This document shows, piece after piece, positions 45,601 to 56,243 of a stretch of 64,000 nucleotides of DNA. The first letter of the stretch is position 1. The number at the start of each line of letters is the position of its first letter. Location: contig VZSE01000583.1 in NCBI GenBank assembly GCA_013398275.1, positions 1-64,000 of the forward strand. The letters run 5' to 3'. The notes under the pieces are model-generated. The model ran no database searches and was not told the DNA's origin. It saw only the letters and a list, made by a program, of their open reading frames with translations. The position numbers were made by a program, and so were the translations under genes. This DNA comes from Promerops cafer (taxonomy: Eukaryota; Chordata; Aves; Passeriformes; Nectariniidae).

Positions 45601-48600
45601 GAAAAAGGAAAATAGTCTGGAAAGCAAGCCAGAAAAAAGCCAGATCTCATGTGAAGGCAGATTTTCCTCTGTGTGTTTGAACTGAGCAGCAGAACCGTGG
45701 CTCCCTGGAGCCTGAGCCCTCAGAGCCAAGGGTAAAACAGAACAAAACAACCAGATGGACATCAGGGTGGCTTGTGCAAGTCTCTCTTTAATTACAGTGC
45801 TGCATGAAGACATTGGTTGGTGCCACATGTACCTGTGATGGGCATTTTATACATTCCTGACTCCCCGGGGAGTCGTGTTCGCACTGGAGATTTTCACCAC
45901 AAGAGGTAGTGGCTTTATTTTTCCTGTTTTCCTTTTTTTTTTTTTTTTCCTTTATTTCAGCAGGATTGGATAAGCTGGTTAGACCTACTGGAGTTAATTT
46001 ACTCTTCAGCCAGGAAGATAAACAGTTCTGTGGAGTGGGAGCAAGCAGGCAAGCAGCAAATACAGTGCAGGCAGAATTCACTGGCTTTTAATTCAAACCT
46101 GTCTGGGGGTGCAGAGAGCCCCACCCAGGGCTTCAGCAAGCTGGGCATCACAGGGAGGGAAAGCAGGAACAGGAAGACTCAATAAGCAGAACCAAAGCTT
46201 CAATTTTAAATAATGAATCACAAAAGAGGGGCTAGAGCAAGGCTCTGAAGTTCTCGAGGAACAAAGGAATGAAATCTTCTCGGTAAGGTGTTTTTAAAAG
46301 CCAGCTCAGAACCCTTCCCATCACCAGCATGTCCTGCCAGCAGAAGTCCTTGGGGAAGCAGAGGTTTGTTTTTTCTCCAGAGTGGAAGGAACAGTGAGGT
46401 CTGGATTTGCCAGGCTCAGACCTGTGGCCAGAGGCCGCCGAGTCCTGCGGGATGCAGCTGACTCGTGATGGGCTCTGAGGAGTTCCTACAAACAGGTCCC
46501 AGCCCAGGCACTGGCTCTCCTTGTGTCAGCACACACTGGCCTTGCCCTTGGCATTGCTTTATTCCTTGGAAAGCCAGAGGTGAGGATGAGTTCTGCTGCT
46601 GTCTCCAAAAGAGGAAGGCTCAGTTCCGGGTTTCAAAGTGCTTTATTTGTCGTCTGGAAGTGCAGGAGTTGTATGGGGAAGGAAAACCTGCTGCAGAGAT
46701 GGCCAGACCTGGCACTGCCACCTTCCCAAGGGCACTGGGGATATTCCATGCCCACGATTTAGCCTGGAGTGTTAGGAAGGAGCAGCTTAAAGCGTCCTGG
46801 GGATGAACGATGGGCTGCAGCTAATTCCTCACAGCGAGTATTGGAGCTCTGGGGAATCACACCTGGGGATTTTTGGTCCATGGGAAGGACAGAGGCCTTT
46901 TCCAGCAGCTTTTTTCCCTCCATGGCATTTTGGAAGAGTTTTCCAGGTAGTGGTTCAGGTGGGTTGAGCTATAAGGTTCTGCTTCTAGATTCAGAAAAAA
47001 AATTGGGAGCAAGGTACACAGCTCTGGAGATGAGGATTTTCCTTGGGTTAACACTGGGCACAAAGTAAAATTGTGGCACAAAGTTAAGATATTATCCACA
47101 TTATCCTGAGGGATATTATTATTCCACTTATCCTTGGGCTTTAGTACAGGGCAAACATCACCTGTGGCAACTTCCAAATGCTTTAAAGTTTTTTTGTCTA
47201 TATATGTAATATTTGCTATTTTTGTTCAGCTCCCCACCTGTTAATTCCGCAAGTCAAATGGATCTTTCTGCTTGTAAATACATTTAAAAATGGACCGGTA
47301 GCTTGTTGCTATTTTTCTGCCCCAAAACCTCCTGCCTTTGCATCATTCTGTGAATATTGGGGTACGAGTCTGAGTTGATTCCCATCACTGAGTGAATTTG
47401 TTTGGTTAAAACTGTGGGGAAGAAAGAACAGCTCATGTGTGCCTGAGATCTCTCGAGCTGGCATTCCAAATTTTGCAGTTTTTAGCTGTGAAGAGCCAGG
47501 TTCAAATGTTACATAAGGCTGTGGGCTGAATATCAAAACCCCTGGGTTCCAGCCCATTCCAGGAATGCCAGGTTTAGAACAGAAACCTGTGGATTAAGGT
47601 GGGACTGCTGCTTCCATTTTCGAAAACAGCTGAGATTATGTGTTAGAGCTGCTTGGTGTAATCTCTTCCTGAATCAGGGCTGGAACACATCCCACCAGCA
47701 CAGGGAAGTGCTCTGCTAGCAATACAGGAAATCCAGGGAATTAAAGGAAACCTTGGCAGATCTTCACCTCATCTGAAGCAGAAACTGAGTGAATATTCCA
47801 CAAACTGCATAGAGAAAAAAGGGATTCTATTGCTCTCCCAACTGTGTTTTTACTCCTTTAGAAAACAGCAGGAAACTGCACCCTGGGAGCCTGCCCCTGT
47901 TTATGGCTATTGCAACCCTCTGCTGCTCCACATCCTGCAGGAATTTCTAGCCAGACCTATTTCCACGTTGTTTTATTCACCTTGCTGTGTTTTATTTACA
48001 GAGATATTGCAAAATATCACGTGAGCTGAGTACAAGTAGCAAGTACAGCGTGGATGTGGCAGTGCCAGATTCAGCGTGGTGAAATGATGCTCTTATGGGG
48101 TTTCAGTTCCTAGAATCCATGGAAAAATAGATAGCAGAGAGTAAGGGATGCTGGAAACATCCAGACCTTTCCAGAGTCTGGCTTGGACACAGGAGCTGGT
48201 CCAGGTAGGGGCTTTCTTGGCTTTTTATTCTGGCTTTTTCCAAAATGCACAGTTTTATCTCCTTGACTGTTGATTTAAATTAGGCACAATGTTATTCTGC
48301 ACTCTCTGGGGAGAGACAGAGGCAAATCAGACCCGAGGCGCTCCTTGGGGCCCCGAATTTAGGTGAGAAGAACCAGCCCTGGCCTGGCTGGCGTGCTCAG
48401 GGTGCCTCCCCTGGCACAGTGTCCTCGTGTCTGTACATTCGCCATGCTGCCACCCCTCCCCTGGGGTCACCCTGGCAGAGCCTGGACATGAGATGCTGGT
48501 GGGCAGAAATCGCTGATGGGAGGTGAGGGGGTCCTGTTGGATGTACACCATGCAAGACAAGGTTCCACTCCTTGAATTTCTCTCTCCATCTCCTGATTTT

Positions 48601-49286
48601 TTTGGTTTTTTTGGCTTGGGTTCCAAAATCCATCCTATTTATCCCTATTTACACCGATGCTTTGATGTGAGACTGATGCCCCCTTCTCCCTTCCACCCAT
48701 GGCTTGTAGGCTCCCACTGCTGCAGGGTCTGTGGGTGGCAGAACCTTCTCGACCCGCCTGGGGACCTCTGAAAGTTTTTGGGTTGGTTTTTATGTAATCT
48801 CTGAAGGCTTCAGCAGTTAAACACTGGGTGAGTCAGCTCGAGGTGAAGGCAAAGCTATTGCACGGAGCTTCCGCAGGCCCTGTCAGGCTCCTGCTGCCAA
48901 GCGGGAAGGATGGCCTTGTCTTTGGTGAGAGTTGTGCCGATGACCCAGCGCTACCTCCTGCTGGCCCCGTGGCCACTCTGTGTCCAGTGCACTCCAGGCC
49001 GGGCGGCCGCGGGCGAGAGCCGAGCGAGAGCGCCTCGATTCTTGCACTTCCATTTCCAACACAGTGTGGGGGTGGCTCTGAAAAGCGCCCTTGGGACTGG
49101 TCCAGAGGTCACCCAGCGGGGTGAGAGACCCTCCCACCTCGTTCCATCCCCACCAGGCGCTTGGGCACTGAGTGGTGCCCAACTCAAGAGCTCCAGCCCC
49201 CTCCCCGGCTGCCCCGCCGTGCGTGAATGGCATCGCTTCCTCTTCCCCCTCCGTTCCTAAAAAAATGCGGGTGCTGTTTGTGACTT

Positions 49287-52200
49287 TTAGCAGTGGAGGA
49301 TCTTCATGAAAGCCTTGCGAAACTCGATGTTGAAGGTGGTGTAGATAATCGGGTTGACAGCGCTGTTGACATAGCCGAGCCACGTGAAGGCGCTGTACAT
49401 GGCCGGCGGGATGTTGCAGTCGCAGTGCATGTTCAGGATGTGAGTGATGAAGAAGGGGAGCCAGCAGATGATGAAAACACCTGGGGGGGAAAAGGACAGA
49501 GGAGGATTTTGATTGCTGAAAGCTGGGCAGATTCTCGGGCTGGGAGAACAGTAAGGCTCTCCCTGGTAGAAGGGGAATGTATTTCCCAGGGGATTGAGCT
49601 TTGTGTTTGCGTGCTCAGTGTCCTGGTCTGCGTTCTGCCCTGGCACTAAGGAACGCCTCTGCTCGTGGAATGAGCCCAGGCCCAGCAGAAACTCTGCCCT
49701 TCAGAGGTGCCAGCCCTGCTGAGCTCTGCTGCCTTTTGTTGCAGACAGCCCAGGAGCTCTTCCCCATTTTGGGAGCTCAGATGCCCCGAGAGGGGCAGCT
49801 TTGGGCACCCTTGGTGCTCCGTGCCAGCTGCGCGTGGCTGCGGAGGAGGGACCCCTCCCCTGGGCAGCCCTTTGCCTGCTATTCTCTAATGTACGGAGGG
49901 AAATGAATTCTGGGAGGGGCTGGGAAATCGGCCTGCACTGGGCACAGGGACTGGGATTTCTTCAGGGACACAGGGCAGCCAGGGCACGCTCTCACCGAGC
50001 ACGATGGCCAGCATCTGGGTGGCTTTCTTCTCCTTCTGCTGGGACAGTTTCCTCCTGATCACGGCCTTGAGCAAGTTCCTCGTCTTGCCGTTGGGCAGGG
50101 AGTGGATCTCGAAGACCTTGGCTGTGTGGTGGGATTCTTTGGCATGGCCATTCTTCTCCACCTTCCCAGGGCTGCTCAGGGGTGCCTGCAGGGTAGAGTT
50201 GTTGCCCCGATTAGAAGCAACTGGCACAATCAACTGGTGGTTACTTGGTGCTGTGGGTTTGAGGGCCGTTTTCTCAGGGGGACTGGTACTGGACACCATC
50301 TCCATTTCCATCTCTTCTATGTGACTCTCTGCCTCCTGGACAAGAATCAAATGTCCACAACATGACAGGTAAATACACAGAGAGGAGCAACGAACATTCC
50401 TTACAGAGTGAAGCTGGATGATGTTGAACAGTCAATCCCTCTTCTCCCTCCCTGCGTGGCTCCTGGAGAAGGGGCTGTGGTGTGTTTGGATATTTTGGGC
50501 AGATGGGATTGACAGAGCTGCACTGGAGGGTTCTCCTTTTTGGCACAAAGAGGCTCAGAAATGGGGGAGACGCTGTCTCCACTCTCCACAGATTTTATTC
50601 AGGTTTTCAGAATGCAAATAAATAAAAATGGGATCAACAACCAAAACCCGACAAAGCCAATGCAGTCCAAGATTTAAATAACAGAGAGGAGAAGGAAATC
50701 AAAGGCACAAAAATGTTCAAATGCCATGGCTTTTAGAGCTGATCTTTAGGTGAGCTTAATCTGGCTTTTTGAGCTCTGTGAGCTTAAACCCCCTGCTTCA
50801 CTCCAAGGAATGGGAAGGCTATTTAAATTTTGAGATTGAATGGTAACCTTTGCTCTTAGGTTTATTTTTCTCCCACCCTACATAAATTAACCTCGTGTCC
50901 TGAGGGAGAAGGGGAAGGCTGAAGGCTCTGGAAAGCTCCCACTTCTCTTTAACACTCACCACTTTGCGCTTATTAACTTGGAAGCTCCCATTGGACTTCA
51001 CAATAACTGTGCAGAGCTTGACGTCTTCTGGATGAGTGCATTTGTCCTAAGGGGCAAGCACCAGCTCAGAGGTTACACAGGCAGAGAGGGGTTGGGAAGG
51101 GAAGCTGGTAAGGGAGGCACGTGGGAACACAAAGGAATTAATCAGGAGTTCATCAGCGTGGCTGAGGTGCCGAGCAGGATGGAGAGCTGGACGGAAAACT
51201 GGAGGAGCGGTGATGGAGGCTGCTACCCCCTGTGCCGCTCGCCAGAGGGAGGAGGCCACGAAGCTCTGCTGCTGTTTGTGTGTCCCTGCCTCGCTGCCTC
51301 CTCTCCAGGCAGCGCAGCTTGGAGCTGGAGCCTGTGGGGCTGCACATCCCCCTGGCTGTGCTGCGTGTGCTGCCAGAGCCGTGTTTGGACAAGCGCTTTC
51401 ACACCCAGCCCGCCCAGCTGGGCTCCCTCACACACAGCTCCTGCTGGGACAGGCTGATCCCTGCAGAGCTGTCCTTCCCAGGGAGGAGCTGTGCGCCCCA
51501 GGCATTGCCACCGAGCTTGGGGACACCTGACAGCACCTAAAGGGGGGTTACTGGAGAGCTGGAGAGGGTCTTGGAGTGGCAGGGCACGAGGGAATGGCCT
51601 AAAGCTGAAGGAGGGTGGGTTTAGATTGGATATTGGGGGGAAATCCTTCCCTGTGAGCGTGGGGAGGCCCTGGCACAGCTGCCCAGAGAAGCTGTGGCTG
51701 CCCCATCCCTGGGAGTGTCCAAGGTCAGGTCGGATGGGGCTTGGAGCCACGTGGGATAGTGGAAGGTGTCCCTGTCCGTGGGTTTTAATGTCCCTTCTGA
51801 CCCAAACCATTCCTTGATGCTGTGATTCCGCAGGACTGACCCAGCCTCTGCTCTTGGGTAGCCCAGCCCAGCCCAGGGCAATGCTCTGGGTCAATGCAGC
51901 AGCTCCTGGTGCAGATCTGCTGCTGGAGCACCCCTGAGATCCAGGGAGGCCTGAGGAGCCCCAGCCGGCCAGCTGGGAACCCAAGACGTGCAACTGGGCC
52001 CCCAAAGTGACCACAGCACCCACCTTTGGGAGCCGGTGTTTGGCCTGCTCCAGGCAGGGTGGTTTGGGCAGGGGGAGCAGGGCAGGGGGAGGATGGAGAG
52101 TGCTGGGTACCTTCAGGGGGGCCTGCGTGTCCGAGTCCAGCACGTGGCTGCTGCGCTTGGTGCTGACGCGCTTCCTGCGCCGCCGCAGCACGATGTAGAT

Positions 52201-55200
52201 CTGCACGTACACCAGCAGGGTGACGATGAAGGGCACGTAGAAGGACACGATGGAGGAGTACACCACGAAGGCGGGGTTGCCGATGATGCACTCCTTCTCA
52301 TCTGGAAGAGAAAACCTTTCAGGATTGCTGTCCCCGCTGCTGTCCCCGCTGCGGGGGCCGGCTCCCCTCGGGGTGCAGGGAGACACATCACCCCAAAATT
52401 CCTGGCTACTCCTTGCCGTGCAGCTAAGGATTGCTGATCCCATCCCGTGCATCCCGTGCTGTATCCAACCCAGTGTTCCCAGGAAACTGCTGCCTGAACT
52501 GCCAGTCCTTTCCTCTCCTGCCTCAGGGAAGGTTTTGTCCCACGGCTTTCCTTTTTGTGTGTTTTAATAGAAGGAGGATTTGGAATTTGTAGTGGACAAA
52601 TGTTAAGGTGACAGATTGGTGTTGTGTGAACTTCTGCATCGCCTCAGTTCTGGTGAGTCTGAAACCCTGCTCTGGAACAGCCAGAGATGAAAGAGACCCA
52701 GAATCAGCGTGCAAAGAGTGACGGGTGGCAGTGGGAGAGAACACTTCAAACACACCTCAGACCTGATCCCACCTTTATTCCTGGCTATCTGGGGACCCAG
52801 GAGGACACCAGGAGCCAGCTGCAGGTGGCAGAGCCCTCACCTGTGTTGTTGAGGCCGAAGAGGAGCGGGCAGGAGATGGCAAAGGAGAGCACCCAGACCA
52901 CGGCGATCATGACGGTGACCCTGCGCTTGGAGCTGTAGCGGGTGTTGTAGAGCATGGGCATGGCCACGGCCGTGTACCTGCAGGGGACACACACACCCGC
53001 TGCTGCCACCCTGCCAGGCCTGCCACTGCAGCCAGCTCCTGCCAGCACGGCACGTCTCCTGTGTCCCAAGGTGGCTGCAGCCACGCCAGGAGGGGAGGCT
53101 GGGTCAGCTCAGCACGGTGTTCTCCGTCCACCCTTCCCAGTAACGCCTCCTGCGCCATCCCAGAATACAAACAGAAGGACCAGACTCATGGGAGCACGGA
53201 GACAATCCCACCTGCATTCCCAGGACCAGAGTGTCTGTGCCTCCTGACAGAACTCCCTGCTCAGGGCTCATCGAGATCCTTTAAGCTGCTCTTCAAAAAT
53301 CTCCCACCGTTGTCAAGCCTCTGAGTCCCAGGTAAAATGTGACCACACAGAGGTGGCTGGGACTTGCCACCCTGGCTTTGGCACAGCCCGGTGGCACAGA
53401 GCCCTCACCTGTCAATGCTGATGGCACAGAGGTTGAGGATGCTGGCAGTGCACATCATGACATCCAGGGTGACAAAAATATCGCAGTGGATGCGACTGAA
53501 CCGCCACTCCCCAACCACCTGCAAAGAGAGAACGGGGCTGGTGAGCAATCCCTGGGGCTGGTGGGCAATCCCTGGGGCTGGTGGGCAATCCCTGGGGCTG
53601 GTGAGAATCCCTGGGGCTGGTGGGCAATCCCTGGGGCTGGTGGGCAATCCCTGGGGCTGGTGGGCAATCCCTGGGGCTGGTGAGAATCCCTGGGGCTGGT
53701 GGGCAATCCCTGGGGCTGGTGGGCAATCCCTGGGGCTGGGCTGCTGGTAGGGCACAAAAGGAGAGCTTGGCACGAAGAGTGAGAGGCTGGTGGTGGTTGG
53801 GGTTGTGCTGGTCCAAAGGCAGAGCTCTGCCCCTTCCAAGCCATTCCCCACGTGGTTTCCATCCTGCCTAATTCCACCCTGCTGCTCTCGGTGGGTTTGG
53901 GCAGCCCCAGCAGCAAACCTGGGCTCACATTCCAGAGCCATCAGGGAGCACGAGGCTCCTCCGACTCAAAAGGGAAGATAAAGGAGCTTAAACAGCTCCC
54001 TGAGGCATTTCAAGGCAGAATGAGGAGGGAAATATATTCATTTTAATTCCCAAGCACCTCTAGTTTTACTTACAGCTTTTTCCCAGACAATTTTTCCAAT
54101 TACACCCAGCAAAGGTCAGCAGCAGACAAGCAGGAGGTTCCCTTTATTTCTTAATTTAAAAATTGGGGTAGGCATTCCTCACCTTTATCCTTTTTTTTTT
54201 TTTCCTTTTGTGAACAAAATGAGTTTAATTCAGAGTGAAAAGCCTTTAACACTCCACACATGTGCTAAAGACAAAGAACTAATGATAACACTTCCAGGCA
54301 CCAGTAGCCTTTTTTCTCTTCACTTCTCTTGCTGTTGAAGCTGAACTTTGCCAATTAAGTTTAATAGCAATTATTCGGACTGCTGTGTTTGACATGTGAT
54401 GAAAAAAAAGTATATTTCCCTCTAACAAAAATAGAGCCCTACTGCATTTGAAAATAGAATGAATAAGATATCTATTCTTCAGTTATTTCTGCTCTGATAT
54501 ACATAACCATAGGCAGCATAAAGAAGGAAGAATGACTGCATTGAAGCCTGAGTGACAGATGAATACTCAGTGATTAAAAAAGCACTTAAGAGACAGTTAC
54601 ATCAGGAACTTTGAGGAGAATTTGCCCAAAGGTTTCCAGCCAGATCCAAACCTCTGTAAAACCAATTTCCTGCAGGCACGGTTTGGGAGAGGCTGGCAAC
54701 TGCAGCAGTTCTTTCTCCTGGTATTTTCATTTATGTTGGAGAAACCTCCAAAATTTGGGGGTAAAAGATCTGTTTGCACCAAGTCTGGGGTTTTTTCAAG
54801 TGTTTCATTTTGATTTTGAGCTTTAGGCCAAGCTTGTGACACAAAACCTGGAGAAAATTGTCCCAATTGGTAGCTCAAGGCAGCTGTGGTTCCTGACCAA
54901 CCCCTGCACGTGGGAAAAGAGAATTTTGCATCATCCGTGGTTTATTCTTCTGCCTTAAAATTAACAGGGTCTGAGAGATTCTTCTGGCCCGACCTGAGGG
55001 AGCAGGAGCTTCTCCCAGCATCGGCCTCTGCTTCAAATGGGTGGTGGTAAAAGAGGAATAGAACAGGAGGACGTAGAAGTCCCCGGGCAGTGCCTGTGCT
55101 CCCACCAGCCTGTGGCCACGTTAATGAGCTTCGGCAGAGGCACGGGGCTCTACGTCCTCGGAGTGCCGTGAAAACAGTCATTAATTCCAGTGATAATTAG

Positions 55201-56212
55201 CACTGTGCTCCCTCACAGCCCGTGTCACCTCAGCGGGTTTGTTTGGCTTTGCATCAGGACCCTACGGGCTCATTGGCTGTGGCTCCTTGCCCTGCTCTCC
55301 TCCCTGTGTTATCATTCCCTCCCACACGTGAGTGCCTGGAAATTAACTGGAAACTCAGGACGCTTTTGTGCTGAAGGCTGAGATGTGAAAAGTGATTTTC
55401 TCCCCTATATTGTGACATAAAAGCTTTGGATTCCCATCCTGCTTCCACAATTGCCTTCCTGCAGCCCTTCAGAAACAGGGCCTTGATTGCTATTTTTTTT
55501 TTTTTTTTTTTTTTTGATTGCTGGATTCAATGATCCTTGTGGTCCCTTCCACCTCCACAAATTTCATGTGGTTTCTGTGTGATACCCATGGTGGAGTTTC
55601 AAATGCAAAATTGGGGTCCTTTCCCTCTTGACCCCGAATTTCTGGTGCAATTGGGCTGTCATTTAGTCCTCTGAGCAGCAGTGGGGTTTCAAGCTACCTG
55701 CTCTCACATCCATCTCCTGGAAAAAAATGCAGTTTTGGGAATGAAGAAGCTACAGTTTCAGGAACAGAAAAAACCCACGATTTCAGGAATGGAAAAACCT
55801 GCACTTCAGGGAATGAAAAAACCTGCATTTAGGGCATGAAAAACACTTCTGGGGGAATTCAGGAGGCCTTGCAGGAGCTGATCTCCAAGCTGCTGAAGCC
55901 TCCCCATCCTTCCTTGACCCAGCAGTTCCGAGCCCTTACCTCCATGTAGACCACCCAGGGCATGCACAGCGTGGCCACCAGCAGGTCAGCCACGGCCAGG
56001 CTGACGATCAGGTAGTTGGTGGTGGTCTGCAGGGCTCTCTCCCTGGACACTGCCATGCACACCAGGACGTTGCCAAAGACGATGATGAAGATGAGGAGGG
56101 CGAGCAGCACGGCGTAGTAGTTGTAGTGCGGCTTCTGCGCCGCGTCCGACGCGTTCAGGGCCCTGCTCCAGTTCCTGTCCCCGTCGTACCACGAGAGGTT
56201 GAGGGGATCCAT
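49287..56212 (-). CDS. DRD2: DRD2, dopamine receptor D2 (long form), 7 coding exons
   Basis: Coding exons in transcript order on the minus strand: 56212-55940, 53518-53409, 52977-52841, 52301-52111, 51046-50960, 50335-49996, 49480-49287. The sum is 1332 bases, giving 443 residues, the same length as human D2L. The protein starts [10 protein letters not shown] and ends [11 protein letters not shown]. Seven-helix landmarks are intact: Asp110 in FVTLDVMM for the amine, a serine cluster in YSSIVSFY for catechol binding, DRY across an exon junction, CWLPFF in TM6 and NPIIY in TM7. N-terminal sequons include NLS, NWS and NAS. The product is a Gi/o-coupled plasma-membrane receptor. The N terminus and third loop differ most from human. 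The minus strand has an acceptor at 56243/56244, so a non-coding first exon lies further right, probably beyond the window. Confidence 0.97.
50960..51046 (-). CDS. DRD2: DRD2 alternative exon specific to the long (D2L) isoform
   Basis: An 87-base exon with phase 0 at both ends encodes 29 residues ([20 protein letters not shown] and nine more), matching the human 29-residue D2L insert in the third cytoplasmic loop. Skipping it leaves the frame intact and would give a 414-residue D2S form. The acceptor CCCCTTAG and donor GTGAGTG are both good. This coordinate range is part of the DRD2 gene entry. Confidence 0.93.
51538..51838 (+). mobile_element. CR1 LINE fragment in a DRD2 intron
   Basis: Sense CR1 landmarks occur in order: GGGTTTAGATTGGATATTGG, CTGCCCAGAGAAGCTGTGGC, CCTGGGAGTGTCCAAGGTCA and the 3' end CTGACCCAAACCATTCC...GCTGTGATTC. 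It sits in the intron before the D2L exon, antisense to DRD2. Confidence 0.9.
53530..53742. repeat. 20-bp minisatellite beside a DRD2 splice acceptor
   Basis: Ten units of GGGCAATCCCTGGGGCTGGT, two with the shorter GAGAATCCC form, end only 12 bases from the acceptor of the DRD2 exon at 53409-53518. On the DRD2 strand the array occupies the branch-point region just upstream of the pyrimidine tract TTCTCTCTTTGCAG. Confidence 0.93.
55518..55556 (+). mobile_element. Short CR1-like 3' scrap after a poly(T) tract
   Basis: TTCAATGATCCTTGTGGTCC followed by CTTCC resembles the GATGATCC...GGTCCCTTCC segment near the CR1 3' end. It follows a run of about 25 T. Only about 40 bases are recognisable. Confidence 0.4.
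55731..55852. repeat. Degenerate ~27-bp repeat (TTTCAGGAATGAAAAAACC)
   Basis: Four to five imperfect units with CAGTTTTGGGAATGAAG, CGATTTCAGGAATGGAAAAA and GCACTTCAGGGAATGAAAAA lie in tandem in the DRD2 intron, about 90 bases from the first coding exon. Confidence 0.75.
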
Positions 56213-56243
56213 GGGGGCCCAAGTGCCAGCTGCCAGCTCCACC
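56213..56243 (-). other. DRD2: DRD2 5' UTR portion of the first coding exon
   Basis: On the minus strand a good acceptor (CCTCTGTGCCAG) ends at 56244. The bases from 56243 to 56213 then form 31 bases of leader before the ATG at 56212-56210. Mammalian DRD2 also begins with a non-coding exon spliced to the coding start exon. Confidence 0.65.

Larger units (their letters stand above)
37300..49286. other. Intergenic region between convergent ANKK1 and DRD2
   Basis: About 12 kb in which I see no exon on either strand. It contains short CR1 scraps (around 37435-37485, 38915-39000 and 41483-41600), a G-rich minisatellite at 42563-42664 and several AT-rich unique stretches. The part nearest 49287 should be the DRD2 3' UTR on the minus strand. 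A minus-strand AATAAA (plus TTTATT) near 48225 would give a UTR of about 1 kb, but the choice of site is uncertain. Confidence 0.55.

Noticed and set aside
51223..52452. 409-codon minus-strand frame running through DRD2 exon 4 and beyond
   Set aside because: Only 52301-52111 is exon; the rest crosses a good donor (GTACCC after CTGAAG), a CR1 element and intron sequence.
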